Counted from the stretch's first letter, positions 9,102 to 17,861 are shown. The stretch is DNA of 64,000 nucleotides from Clostridia bacterium (GCA_017452525.1 JAFTMG010000054.1:1-64000); one strand, 5' to 3'. Notes: generated by a model not told the origin, from the letters alone. A program made the numbers and translations.

Positions 9102-10562
9102 TCAGAACTGGAAGTAAATGAACGAGCTCGCGCCGTCGCCCACCAGCAGCAGCAGCCAGGCGATCGCGATGATCCAAATGATGTAGGCATAACGGAAGAC
9201 GGGGATCACACCGTCGGCGTCATTGCCGAGACGAAGCTGATTGATGTCCATACGGTTCATGATATAAATGGAAAGGACAGAGATCAGCACGGCGATCAAA
9301 GTCAAGCCCAGGTGATCAAAGGACGCGTTGATATAAGCATCCGAGAGGCTCCAGTCGGTAAACAGCTTCTTGACCAGCAGCAGCGCGTCCGCGGTGCTGT
9401 TGGCGCGGAAGAAGATCCACGCGAAGCAGACCAGCACGAAGGTAAACGCCTTGCGGAAAAGATGGAGTCCCTTGGAGTCGCGGGAGATGTGCATGGCATC
9501 CAGCGCCTTTTCACGCAGGGGCTTCAGCAACTTGCCGATGACCTGATAGAGACCGTGGAGGGTACCCCAGATAACGAAGGTCCAAGCGGCACCGTGCCAC
9601 AGACCGGATACCATAAAGACGATCATGATATTGCGCAGATTCTTCCACTTGGCGCAACGGCTGCCGCCCAGCGGGAAGTAGATGTAATCCTTGAACCAGG
9701 TCGAGAGCGAGATGTGCCAGCGGCGCCAGAACTCCTGAATGCTCTCGGAAATATACGGACGGTCAAAGTTCTGCATCAGATGAATACCCATGATCTCGGC
9801 ACAGCCGATGGCAATGTCGGTATAGCCGGCAAAGTCGCAATAGATCTGCACGGCGAAGAGGACGGTGGCGACCACGACACCGAGACCGGTGGCGTTTGCC
9901 GCATCGTTATACACCGCGTTGACGTAGGTTGCCAGCAGATCGGCGACAACGACCTTCTTGAAGAAGCCAATCAGCATCTTACGCAGACCGTTGCGGGTAT
10001 TCTCCCAATTGGGTCTGTGGCACTCATGCAACTGAGGAATCAGGTTGTTGGGACGCTCGATAGGACCCGCAACCAGCTGCGGGAAGAACACGACGTAGAG
10101 CGCATAGAAGAAGAAGTTGGGCTCCGTCTTCACGTCCCCACGGTATACGTCGATCACGTACGACAGCGTCTGGAAGGTGTAGAAGGAAATACCTACCGGC
10201 AGGATCAGATCCAGATTGAAAGGATCTGCGCCGATGCCGAAGACCTTGAGCGCCTCCACGACGGAATCGGAGAGGAAATTGAAATACTTATAGAAGAACA
10301 GGATACCGAGACAAGTGACCAGCGTGATCACCAAAAACAGCCTGCGGATCGCCTGACGCTTGGTACGCTCGATCAACTTCGAGCTGACCCACGAAATGGT
10401 GGTGGTAAAGACGATCAGATAGATCAGCTTCACGTTCCAGCTGATATAGAAATAGTAGCTGGCGAGAAGCAGCAAGATCCAGCTCACCTTTTTAGGCAGA
10501 GCAAAGTACAGAAGCAGAACGATGGGGAAAAAGATCAGAAATCCGATAGAGTTAAATACCAT
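9102..10562 (-). CDS. MBOAT family membrane O-acyltransferase (AlgI/DltB-like)
   Basis: A 486-aa polytopic membrane protein with about ten hydrophobic segments. The MBOAT signature is clear: SLSTWFKDYIYFPLGGSR around residues 283-300 and the catalytic-His region MVSGLWHGAAWTFVIWG around residue 320. Such proteins move acyl groups from cytoplasmic acyl-CoA to the outside, where an SGNH partner attaches them to polysaccharide or teichoic acid. Here the SGNH partner follows directly, and a 72-aa membrane protein precedes it by 15 bp. There is no dltA/dltC pair, so glycan acetylation (AlgI/PatA type) is more likely than D-alanylation. The target polymer cannot be read from sequence. Confidence 0.9.
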   Translation of the reverse strand: MVFNSIGFLIFFPIVLLLYFALPKKVSWILLLLASYYFYISWNVKLIYLIVFTTTISWVSSKLIERTKRQAIRRLFLVITLVTCLGILFFYKYFNFLSDSVVEALKVFGIGADPFNLDLILPVGISFYTFQTLSYVIDVYRGDVKTEPNFFFYALYVVFFPQLVAGPIERPNNLIPQLHECHRPNWENTRNGLRKMLIGFFKKVVVADLLATYVNAVYNDAANATGLGVVVATVLFAVQIYCDFAGYTDIAIGCAEIMGIHLMQNFDRPYISESIQEFWRRWHISLSTWFKDYIYFPLGGSRCAKWKNLRNIMIVFMVSGLWHGAAWTFVIWGTLHGLYQVIGKLLKPLREKALDAMHISRDSKGLHLFRKAFTFVLVCFAWIFFRANSTADALLLVKKLFTDWSLSDAYINASFDHLGLTLIAVLISVLSIYIMNRMDINQLRLGNDADGVIPVFRYAYIIWIIAIAWLLLLVGDGASSFIYFQF

Positions 10563-10577
10563 GTCTTATTCCCTCCT

Positions 10578-10796
10578 TCATGCCAGACCGATCGCCAGGG
10601 TGAAGAGCAGAACGAGCAAAAGCTCCTCCATGCTTGCATCCACCCACAGCATCAAGCCGAACAGTGCCAGATGTGCAAGTACGTCCAGCACGAGCCAGAC
10701 CTTTTTAAATCGCGTTTTATCATACAGCAGGCGGAAAACAAAGGTCAAAGCCACCAATGCCGCAATGGGGAGCGCGTTTGCTAAAATCACTTCCAT
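10578..10796 (-). CDS. Small hydrophobic membrane protein (72 aa)
   Basis: A 72-aa protein with two to three hydrophobic segments and a basic stretch (YDKTRFKK) between the first two. I chose the internal ATG because GAGGT lies about 7 nt upstream; a longer frame starting 7 codons earlier has no RBS. It is sandwiched between the lipoprotein paralogue 3 gene and the MBOAT gene, 15 bp before the latter, so it is probably an accessory membrane subunit of the acyl-transfer complex, like the small proteins found beside dltB. No family is recognised. Confidence 0.6.
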   Translation of the reverse strand: MEVILANALPIAALVALTFVFRLLYDKTRFKKVWLVLDVLAHLALFGLMLWVDASMEELLLVLLFTLAIGLA

Positions 10797-10846
10797 GTAA
10801 ATACCTCGTGCCGCCAAGGGCGGTTAATGTCAGATCGTTTGATTGC

Positions 10847-12886
10847 TTACTCTTTGGCAAGCTGTGCCAGGATGTCCTTTGCCAACCAGCGGGTGCGCAG
10901 TTGGCTGCCGACGGTGTTCAGATGATAGATGGAGTTATAGAAGTACTGATAATCCATTACGTAGGTTCCCGGCTCGGAGATGACCGTTCCGTGAATGTTC
11001 TTGATGACGGCGTTCTTATATTCCGTCTGTCGCGCGATCCCTTGAGATTCCCTGTTCAGGTTGATCTTCATGGTACAGCAGAAGGTGATATATACCTTGC
11101 CGCCCGCCGCCGCGATGTGATCAAACTCGCGATTGAGGTTGGCAACGTAGCTCTGCTTCAGATAGTTGGGATCCATGTTCATAGATCCGACACCGCCCTG
11201 TGCCAAAAGGTTATTGATCGTGCCCTGGATGGGACCGCTTCCGATCTTTTCCTTAATATAGTCACCGTAGCTGTTGACTGTCTCGCCGGAATAATTCTCA
11301 TAGGAGCGCGGCGTCATGGTATAGCGCGAACCGTTAAAGGAGGAGAAGGAGGAGAATACGTTTTTGTAGTTTCTCAGATCCACGTGGATAAAGGCATCGT
11401 AGGCACCCTCGAAGATCTGCCATGTGGTGGTATTCATCTCGTTGTAACCCCACTGATAATTCCGCATTTCCGGCGCGTGGACCACAACATCCCCTTCCTC
11501 GATGAAGTCGGCGATCACATCGTAGTAGAAGCAGGCGGGGGTATCCTGATTACAACCGTAGTTGACCACCGAATAACGGTATCCGAGGTGCTCCTCAAGC
11601 ATAGCGGAGTCGATACCGTAGGAGGTATTGGAGCCGGAATGGATGATCAGCTTGGGACTTTCCGCCGTGATCAGACGCTGATACTTGATCATATAATTTC
11701 CGTTTCTGCTGGCGCAATAACGGGGATCCATACAAGCAAGCATATACATCGTTTTCAGATTGGTACAATCGGCGAAGGACGCGTCCATGATGACGCGAAC
11801 GGTATCACACAAATAAAGCGTCTCAAACTGTTTGCAATTGCTGACCGCACCTGTATTAAAGGATAGAATATTTTTGGAAATGTACAGAGATTTAAAGGAG
11901 CAGTTGGTAAAGGCTCCCTTGCTGACCGAGGTGACGGGATAGCCGTCGATGGTCTCGGGAATGACCACCATTTCGTGATCGCCCCGATATCCGGTGATGG
12001 TCACCGTCTTCTTGGTGGCGTTGACCTCATAAGTAAAGGCTTCCTTCTCGGTCACCGGGAACCATTGGGCGTAGAGCGTGACCACGTCCTGCGGGTCCTT
12101 TGGCATGATGATATTCCAGCCGGGACCGTAGAAGGTGCCGCTGCCGTCCGCCTCGGTATTGTATCCGTACAGCACGTAGCCGTCACGGGTGAAATAATCG
12201 GTATTGATCAGCGCATGAGGACAGATATAATGCGAAGCGTTGGAAAAGGTGTCATACTGCTTGGGCTGATCGCCGCCGTTACTGTCGTAGATGATCAGTC
12301 TGCCGTCTCCCACATGATAATAATTGGTAAAGATCTCGACCTCTTCCTGCAGACGGAAGGTATATTCCTCGGTCGTACACACGATCTCCGCACCCTTTGC
12401 CGCCGTGGTTCCGAAGGAATATCCGAGAAAGACCACACCCTCGGCAGGCGTTACCTGCAAGGTGATCTCGGTATCCTCCAGCACGTTTCCGCCGCCGATG
12501 GAGGAGCGGATCTTTCCCTGCTCGGCATTGTTGGACACCGTCATTAGAAACTTTTGCAGCGGTCGGGTCTTCATCTCCACCGTGGTGGGAAAGCGAACAT
12601 CCTCCAGCGTGATCACGCCGTCTTCATAGGTCGCACCGTCAGACAGGGTATCGATCTTATACATGTCCGCCAATGTCACCGCAAAACTGGCGTTGCCGCC
12701 CGCTTCTACCGTGACGGGGTTTTCTCCCGTGATCGTCACGCCCTCCGCCTCCTGAAGCATCACGCTGACCATCAAGGGCTCGGGACCCTCCAGAACGTCG
12801 CCGATCACATCAGCCACGCCCATGCATCCCGCCAGAAATATCACACCGCATAAAAGCAGTGTCAACAGCATCCATTTTTGTTTCAA
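10847..12886 (-). CDS. Surface lipoprotein: InlB-type repeat, BspA-type LRR and SGNH-like domain (paralogue 3)
   Basis: Read from a TTG start preceded by AAAGGAG, the product is 679 aa, matching its 681- and 683-aa paralogues. The open frame extends 28 codons further upstream but that extension would destroy the signal peptide. The lipobox is IFLAGC. The order is beta-rich domain, InlB-like repeat ending LYAQW, LRR strip, and an SGNH-like domain with GSNTSYGID and a terminal D-x3-F-x5-HL block. It is the first gene of the surface cluster and has its own consensus promoter about 75 bp upstream. This is the most diverged of the three. Role is inferred from the adjacent MBOAT/SGNH pair. Confidence 0.72.
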   Translation of the reverse strand: MKQKWMLLTLLLCGVIFLAGCMGVADVIGDVLEGPEPLMVSVMLQEAEGVTITGENPVTVEAGGNASFAVTLADMYKIDTLSDGATYEDGVITLEDVRFPTTVEMKTRPLQKFLMTVSNNAEQGKIRSSIGGGNVLEDTEITLQVTPAEGVVFLGYSFGTTAAKGAEIVCTTEEYTFRLQEEVEIFTNYYHVGDGRLIIYDSNGGDQPKQYDTFSNASHYICPHALINTDYFTRDGYVLYGYNTEADGSGTFYGPGWNIIMPKDPQDVVTLYAQWFPVTEKEAFTYEVNATKKTVTITGYRGDHEMVVIPETIDGYPVTSVSKGAFTNCSFKSLYISKNILSFNTGAVSNCKQFETLYLCDTVRVIMDASFADCTNLKTMYMLACMDPRYCASRNGNYMIKYQRLITAESPKLIIHSGSNTSYGIDSAMLEEHLGYRYSVVNYGCNQDTPACFYYDVIADFIEEGDVVVHAPEMRNYQWGYNEMNTTTWQIFEGAYDAFIHVDLRNYKNVFSSFSSFNGSRYTMTPRSYENYSGETVNSYGDYIKEKIGSGPIQGTINNLLAQGGVGSMNMDPNYLKQSYVANLNREFDHIAAAGGKVYITFCCTMKINLNRESQGIARQTEYKNAVIKNIHGTVISEPGTYVMDYQYFYNSIYHLNTVGSQLRTRWLAKDILAQLAKE

Positions 12887-12960
12887 AGGCGAGTCTCCTT
12901 TTCGTGAAAAGTCAAGTATCTGTCGCAAGCCCGATACAGCCCGTAGTTTACAGATAATTA

Positions 12961-12989
12961 AATATACCATATTCGTCCCTTCAAGTCAA
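12961..12989 (-). promoter_or_regulatory. Sigma-A-type promoter of the surface-acylation cluster
   Basis: On the minus strand TTGACT (12989-12984) and TATATT (12966-12961) are separated by 17 bp, about 75 bp upstream of the TTG start of lipoprotein paralogue 3. It probably drives the whole run of lipoprotein, small membrane protein, MBOAT and SGNH genes. Confidence 0.75.
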
Positions 12990-13124
12990 GAACCTTCACA
13001 AACTTCTCTCTTTTTTGTGAAACATGTCCAAATGTTTTTCCGCGGTTTTTTCTGAGGTACAGGCGCGCTGGTAAGCCCTGCGCGCATATAATCGCACCAA
13101 AGAAACGACACGCGGAGGTTCGTT

Positions 13125-13811
13125 ATGTTCTTCTCTTTTTTCTCCTTGTTTACTCACCTTTTCCACCTCATTCTCGGCATTGATTCGCCCCAAACCTTCC
13201 CTCCCCCGCTCCCGTCACACGTGGAGCGAGAGTACTTCGCCAAGGCTGCCGAGGGAGACGAGGATGCGCGCCAGCTGCTGATCCTGCACAATTTGCGCCT
13301 GGTCTCACACATTGTCCGCAAATATTACGGCGCGGCAAAAAACCAGGAGGACCTGGTCTCCATCGGGAGCATCGGACTGATCAAGGCGGTGGATAGCTTC
13401 AATATTCAAAACGGCGCCCGATTTGCCACCTATGCCGCCAAATGCATCCAGAATGAGATCCTGATGTATTTCCGCTCGCAAAAGAAGCTCAGCAACGAGG
13501 TGTCGATCCACGAGACCATCGACGTAGATCGGGACGGCAATCCCCTGACCTATATGGACGTGATCAGCTGTGAGGACACCATTGCGGAGGATCTGGACAA
13601 AAAGATGCAAACAGAAAAGATGCTGCGCATGCTGAGGACGGTGCTGAGCGAGCGTGAGCGCCAGATCATCGTCATGCGCTACGGTCTGTTCGGACAGCGT
13701 GCGCGGACGCAGCGAGAGGCGGCGGATCTGCTCGGGATCTCCCGCTCCTACGTCTCCCGCATTGAAAAAAGCGCGCTTGAAAAACTTCAGCACGCGTTGG
13801 GCGGGCTGTGA
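13125..13811 (+). CDS. sigK: Sporulation sigma factor SigK (pro-sigma-K)
   Basis: A 228-aa sigma-70 factor of the mother-cell sporulation type. The first 20 residues are hydrophobic, as in the pro-sequence removed from pro-sigma-K. Region 2 follows (HNLRLVSHIVRKYY, then DLVSIGSIGLIKAVDSF and FATYAAKCIQNEILM), and region 4 ends with an HTH (EAADLLGISRSYVSRIEK). RBS GGAGG lies 6 nt before ATG. The gene is intact, with no skin-type prophage interrupting it. It controls late mother-cell genes for coat and cortex; spoVA and SASP genes elsewhere in the window agree with a sporulating host. It stands alone between divergent and convergent neighbours with its own terminator. Confidence 0.93.
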   Translation: MFFSFFSLFTHLFHLILGIDSPQTFPPPLPSHVEREYFAKAAEGDEDARQLLILHNLRLVSHIVRKYYGAAKNQEDLVSIGSIGLIKAVDSFNIQNGARFATYAAKCIQNEILMYFRSQKKLSNEVSIHETIDVDRDGNPLTYMDVISCEDTIAEDLDKKMQTEKMLRMLRTVLSERERQIIVMRYGLFGQRARTQREAADLLGISRSYVSRIEKSALEKLQHALGGL

Positions 13812-13818
13812 GCAACAG

Positions 13819-13862
13819 AAAAGCGCATGCCGCTCCCGACGTGCGCTTTTTGGTCTTTTTTG
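13819..13862 (+). terminator. Terminator after sigK
   Basis: AGCGCA and TGCGCT arms enclose a 14-nt loop; the second arm runs into TTTT and then a second T-run. It lies 8 nt after the sigK stop codon. Confidence 0.65.
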
Positions 13863-14033
13863 TCTTTTCGGAGCGTCAAAATGCGAATTCTGGGTAAATG
13901 CAATCGCCGGTTGCTAAATTTTCAAGCCGAATTGGTAGACATTCCTCCGTTTGTGTGCTAAAATAAGGGCACAAAGAAACGCGGCGCGCCGCGTTTTCCT
14001 TGTTTTAATTTTGTACCTCAGGGAGGTTTTTAA

Positions 14034-14663
14034 ATGACACTCGGCGAAAACATCTACCGTTATCGCACGCAAAAGAACTGGTCGCAGGGCGATCTGGCAG
14101 AGGCGCTGGACGTATCCCGCCAATCCATTTCCAAATGGGAAAACAATCTTGCCGCGCCCGATCTGGACAAGCTGATCAAGCTTCGCACCGTATTCGACGT
14201 TACGTTGGATGAGCTGGTGCTTGGGATACCCGCTCCCGTCGTGCAGGAGGATCCCACCCCTGCACCCACGGTACAAGTCAGTCCTGCCGCTCCCATCGTC
14301 ATCGCGCAGGGCATGCCCACCATGCGGCACGTCTTCGGCTTCGCACTGCTGATCTTCGGGCTGATCTTCTTCCTTCTGTCTATATTCTGGGGAGACTCCC
14401 TGTACTTCAGCGAAGCTGTCGGTGAGCTTTCCTCCATAATGATCGTTCTGGTCAGCCTGTTTATCCTCACACCCTACAATACCGTCGTGATCTCTGTCTG
14501 CGGAGTCGTTTACGTGGCATACTTTGTCGTTTGTCTCGCCATACTGAAGCTGGACAGCTTTGCCAACGATATTTTTCTGCTTTGTGCCAGCCTTCTTCTC
14601 GCCACGTGGTTCATCGTCTGCGGGCTGCACGCGAACAAGACTGCACCAAAAGACGGTAACTGA
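14034..14663 (+). CDS. XRE-family HTH protein with C-terminal membrane domain
   Basis: A 209-aa protein. Residues 1-62 form a Cro/C1-type HTH (WSQGDLAEALDVSRQSISKWE), followed by a Pro-rich linker and three to four hydrophobic segments between about 98 and 205. This layout is common in clostridia for membrane-tethered XRE regulators, whose ligands are mostly unknown. RBS AGGGAGG lies about 10 nt before ATG. The gene is followed after 29 bp by an mgtC-like gene and may be co-transcribed with it, which would make an envelope or cation-stress signal conceivable, but nothing in the sequence proves that. Confidence 0.78.
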   Translation: MTLGENIYRYRTQKNWSQGDLAEALDVSRQSISKWENNLAAPDLDKLIKLRTVFDVTLDELVLGIPAPVVQEDPTPAPTVQVSPAAPIVIAQGMPTMRHVFGFALLIFGLIFFLLSIFWGDSLYFSEAVGELSSIMIVLVSLFILTPYNTVVISVCGVVYVAYFVVCLAILKLDSFANDIFLLCASLLLATWFIVCGLHANKTAPKDGN

Positions 14664-14692
14664 CATAATATGAAGCAAAACAAGGAGCAACC

Positions 14693-15376
14693 ATGAGCAT
14701 CATCCCCGAAATCTTACATGAATTGAATATCTGGTCCGTGGGATTTCGTGTTCTGCTCTCGGTACTGCTTGGCGGCTGCATCGGCATGGAGCGCGGACGG
14801 CACGGCCGTGCCGCGGGATTGCGGACGCATATTCTGGTCTGTGTGGGTGCTACCATGGCGGCACTGGTCGGCGTTTTCGCCATCCGCTATCTGAATCCCA
14901 ACAGCGACCCTCTTCGCGCAGGCGCACAGGTCATCTCAGGCATCGGTTTTCTGGGCGCAGGTATCATTCTGGTCAAGGACCACTCCCGTGTTACGGGTCT
15001 GACGACCGCCGCAGGACTTTGGGCAACGGCAAGCATCGGGCTTGCCCTCGGCATCGGCTTCTACTCTGCCGCACTGTTCGCTTTTCTTGCGATCTTCGTC
15101 ACCATGACGATACTGATCCACATTGAGCGCGTGACCAACGCCAAGCATAACTATCTCTGCTACGTAGAATGCAACGACTCCACCTATTTTCAGGACTTTT
15201 ACCGACAGGTCAAGCCCTACGCCTCCCGCATTGACATCATCCCCGCCAAAAGCGGCATCGCGCACCATATCGGCGTGGAATTCAAGGCGGACAGCCTCTC
15301 GGAATACGAGCTTCTGCTCAAAAAAGCAGAGGAAAACACCCACGTGGTGATCACGCTTCCTCTGCAAAATGACTGA
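14693..15376 (+). CDS. MgtC/SapB family membrane protein
   Basis: A 227-aa protein with an MgtC core of four to five membrane segments. It carries the family signature LLGGCIGMERGRHGRAAGLRT near residues 24-44, in which Arg residues follow GxERG, and GIGFLGAGIIL near residues 83-93. A soluble C-terminal tail of about 80 residues follows, as in SapB/YhiD members. Family members are linked to acid or Mg-limitation stress and, in some bacteria, modulation of the F-type ATPase; the role here is not known. It follows an XRE membrane regulator by 29 bp and ends at a strong symmetrical terminator. Confidence 0.88.
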   Translation: MSIIPEILHELNIWSVGFRVLLSVLLGGCIGMERGRHGRAAGLRTHILVCVGATMAALVGVFAIRYLNPNSDPLRAGAQVISGIGFLGAGIILVKDHSRVTGLTTAAGLWATASIGLALGIGFYSAALFAFLAIFVTMTILIHIERVTNAKHNYLCYVECNDSTYFQDFYRQVKPYASRIDIIPAKSGIAHHIGVEFKADSLSEYELLLKKAEENTHVVITLPLQND

Positions 15377-15416
15377 TCGACAGTACCTTTCCTCACTTCA
15401 ATCTCCATATTTCCCT

Positions 15417-15458
15417 AAACGGGATCTGCTCCGGTCACGCCGGAACGGATCCCGTTTT
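15417..15458. terminator. Symmetrical terminator between mgtC-like and spoVAE genes
   Basis: A hairpin with AAACGGGATC and GATCCCGTTTT outer arms and an inner TCCGG/CCGGA stem. A-run and T-run flank it symmetrically, so it can end both the plus-strand mgtC-like gene and the minus-strand spoVAE gene. Confidence 0.8.
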
Positions 15459-15465
15459 CGGCTCT

Positions 15466-15837
15466 CTACCCCTTAGGCTTTCCGTGAAAGAAAAGCGCGG
15501 CAAGATAACCAAAGCAGAGCGCAGCGGCGATCCCTCCCGCGGCAGCGGTCAAGCCTCCCGTCAGCGCGCCCAGAATCCCCTGCTCATCCACCGCCTTGCG
15601 CACGCCTTGCGAGATCAGGTATCCAAAGCCCGTCAACGGCGTAGTCGCGCCTGTCCCCGCAAATTTGACCAACGGCTCGTACACCCCCACCGCGCCGAGA
15701 AACACGCCCGCCGTGACGTATAGCACCAAAATCCGTGCGGGGGTCAGCTTGGTCCGATCAATGAGGATCTGTGCGATCACGCAAAGCCCGCCGCCCACGG
15801 CGAATGCACACACGTATTTCATGACCTGATCCATCAT
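15466..15837 (-). CDS. spoVAE: Stage V sporulation protein AE (SpoVAE/AEb)
   Basis: A 123-aa integral membrane protein with four hydrophobic segments. Its sequence matches the SpoVAE/SpoVAEB family, with ILIDRTKLTPARILVLYV and the PLTGFGYLISQGV segment typical of the family. SpoVA proteins form the inner-membrane channel that loads Ca-dipicolinate into the forespore and releases it at germination. It overlaps the spoVAD stop codon by ATGA, so translation is coupled. The expected third core gene, spoVAC, is not next to it. Confidence 0.9.
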   Translation of the reverse strand: MMDQVMKYVCAFAVGGGLCVIAQILIDRTKLTPARILVLYVTAGVFLGAVGVYEPLVKFAGTGATTPLTGFGYLISQGVRKAVDEQGILGALTGGLTAAAGGIAAALCFGYLAALFFHGKPKG

Positions 15838-16847
15838 TTCTCCCCCTCCCCGATACCGTGCCGAAAATGCACCAGATGCGCCACCGCGGGGATGGCTTGC
15901 CCTTGCTTGATGCTGTCGGGGCTCATCATGGCACCCGTGCCGATCAACAGCATCTCACGTATCTCGCCGCTCTTCAGCTTGGGATACAGATATCCCGCCA
16001 TCACGGAGGCAGAGCATCCGCAGCCGGATCCGCCCGCATGGGTATCCTGCGTTTTGCGCTGATAGATCATCATGCCGCAATCGTTGAGACGATCGCCCAC
16101 GTCAAACCCCTCGGCGTACAGCAGATCTCCAAGAATGGAGATCCCCTCATAGCCAAGGTCTCCCGTGGCGATCAGATCAAAGCTCTGCGGCTCCCTCCCC
16201 GTCGCCCGAAAGAACCGCACGAGGGTATCCAGCGCCGCGGGGGCCATCGCCGCGCCCATATTGGAGGTGTCGGTGATGCCCTTTTCCACCACCTTGCCGG
16301 GCATGGCTGCAACCAGCTCCACCTCACCCCGTCCCGATGCCACCAGATAGGCGCCCGCCCCCGTGACCGTCCATTGCGCGGTGGGCGTCCGCTGTCCGCC
16401 GTACTCAACGGGCGTGCGATACTGCCGCTCCGCCGAACAGTAGTGCGAGGATGCCACCGCCGCGCAAAGTCCGTAGACTCGATGGGTGGCACAGATCCCC
16501 GAAAGGATCAGCCCCTCCGCCGCCGTGGAGCAGGCACCGTACAGTCCGAAATAGGGCGCGGGAAAATCCATCAGTCCATACGCCGCCCCCACACATTGGT
16601 TCAGAAGGTCCCCCGCGAAGATCGCCTGCAGATCATCTTCCCGCAACCCGCCTTTTTTGAGTGCCAGATTGAGCGCGCGGCGCTGCATCTCGCTCTCTGC
16701 CCTCTCCCACGTCTTCTGACCGAAACGGTCGGTCGGGTCAAACATGTCAAAGCACTGCCCGATCGGCCCCTCGTGCTCCCGATGCCCCACCACCGACGCG
16801 CAGGAAACGATATGCGCCTGCAGGGGGATCCATTCATTCTTGCTCAT
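15834..16847 (-). CDS. spoVAD: Stage V sporulation protein AD (SpoVAD)
   Basis: A 337-aa thiolase-fold protein of the SpoVAD family, which binds dipicolinic acid on the outer face of the spore inner membrane. I start it at MSKNEW, since GAGGTG lies just upstream and the length then equals the usual 338 aa; a frame open 35 codons further upstream has no RBS and crosses the region after the araC terminator. GPIGQCFDMFDP and GACSTAAEGLIL are characteristic of the family. It overlaps spoVAE by 4 bp. Upstream, only a terminator and an AraC gene are found, so the pair must use its own promoter and spoVAC must lie elsewhere or be absent. Confidence 0.92.
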   Translation of the reverse strand: MSKNEWIPLQAHIVSCASVVGHREHEGPIGQCFDMFDPTDRFGQKTWERAESEMQRRALNLALKKGGLREDDLQAIFAGDLLNQCVGAAYGLMDFPAPYFGLYGACSTAAEGLILSGICATHRVYGLCAAVASSHYCSAERQYRTPVEYGGQRTPTAQWTVTGAGAYLVASGRGEVELVAAMPGKVVEKGITDTSNMGAAMAPAALDTLVRFFRATGREPQSFDLIATGDLGYEGISILGDLLYAEGFDVGDRLNDCGMMIYQRKTQDTHAGGSGCGCSASVMAGYLYPKLKSGEIREMLLIGTGAMMSPDSIKQGQAIPAVAHLVHFRHGIGEGEK

Positions 16848-16905
16848 ACGCCACCTCAACAACTCTTTTTCGTTAGTTTGCGCGGCGAAAACGGATTTAT
16901 GCGCC

Positions 16906-16933
16906 AAAAAAGCCGACTCTTCAAGAGTCGGCT
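16906..16933 (-). terminator. Terminator of the AraC regulator gene
   Basis: A 10-bp hairpin (AGCCGACTCT / AGAGTCGGCT) followed on the minus strand by six Ts. It lies 43 bp after the AraC stop and separates that gene from spoVAD. Confidence 0.85.
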
Positions 16934-16975
16934 TGGGTGTATGCCGCGCCATTCGCAGGTTTGGACATCACGGTG

Positions 16976-17764
16976 TTACATACGGCGTCCCTTACGTCGA
17001 TACTCCGTCGGCGTGACACCGTATCGCGTGCGGAATCGCCGCGAAAAATTCGCATAGTCATAAAAGCCGGAGTACCGCGGGATTTCACACACGGGGATAT
17101 CGGTAAAGACCAGAAGGTTCTGCGCATGGGAAAATCGTACGCCATCCAGATACTCCCGAAAGCCCATCCCGGTCTCCCTTTTGAAAAGATCGGAAAAATA
17201 CGAGGCGGTCAACCCGATATGCGCGGCGGTGCGCTCCAGCGTGATTCCTTCGCGGAAATGCTCGGTAATAAACAGCATGGCGTGCCGGATATAGGATAAC
17301 CGCTCGCAGGATGCAGGAGCGGAAAGGTGGGAAAGCTTGCGCAATATACACTCAAGCAGCAGTCTCGCATAATGCATATCCCGCTCATACACCGCGATCA
17401 GCTCCGAAAAAAGTGCAAGAATCAGCTTGCCATCCTCTTCGGAGAGAGAAAATTGTGGGGAGGTCAAGGAAAACAGGATCGGAAGTGCGAAGAAATCGTC
17501 GCTGTACTCACAGCGAAACATAACGTTGATCAGCTCCGCGTCTGCCGCGCGCACGGCATGGGTGTTTGACGGATTCAAAAGAAAGAGCACGTTTTCCGTC
17601 ATGGCATAGGGCTTTCCATCGATCTCACAGATCCCCTCCCCTCCGATCACGTACTCCAGCTCAAAGAACTCATGCACGTGGGGCGAGGTGTCCCCCGTAA
17701 AATGCTTGCGGGATGCCGCCAAAAAATCATTGGGGATCTGATTCTTTTTTCGAAGTATTTTCAA
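16976..17764 (-). CDS. AraC-family transcriptional regulator with cupin-like sensor domain
   Basis: A 262-aa protein when started at the TTG preceded by GAGAGG; a frame open 22 codons further upstream lacks an RBS. Residues from about 30 to 120 form an AraC-type cupin sensor (HVHEFFELEYVIGGEG, then NPSNTHAV). The last 100 residues contain the two HTH motifs (TAAHIGLTASYFSDLFKRETG and the SGFYDYANFSRRFR block). It is transcribed divergently from the GH38 mannosidase gene, with 132 bp between the starts, and is the obvious candidate to control it in response to a mannoside or related sugar. That link is inferred from position only. Confidence 0.88.
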   Translation of the reverse strand: MKILRKKNQIPNDFLAASRKHFTGDTSPHVHEFFELEYVIGGEGICEIDGKPYAMTENVLFLLNPSNTHAVRAADAELINVMFRCEYSDDFFALPILFSLTSPQFSLSEEDGKLILALFSELIAVYERDMHYARLLLECILRKLSHLSAPASCERLSYIRHAMLFITEHFREGITLERTAAHIGLTASYFSDLFKRETGMGFREYLDGVRFSHAQNLLVFTDIPVCEIPRYSGFYDYANFSRRFRTRYGVTPTEYRRKGRRM

Positions 17765-17861
17765 GCGGATCGCCTCTCTTTCCGCTTCATTATACCTAAA
17801 AAACCAAAGAAACGCAATATATTTCCGCAAAAAAACTATTTCACCGACGGTAAAAATAAGA

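Noticed and set aside
7640-10796. D-alanylation (dlt) operon
   Set aside because: dltB- and dltD-like relatives are present, but there is no carrier protein (dltC) or D-Ala ligase (dltA) gene; the acetylation-type assignment is safer.
12887-12970. 28-residue N-terminal extension of lipoprotein paralogue 3
   Set aside because: It would place the signal peptide internally. The TTG at 12886 has an AAAGGAG and gives the same length as the paralogues.
13125-13811. skin-type element interrupting sigK
   Set aside because: The sigK frame is continuous from pro-sequence to region 4.
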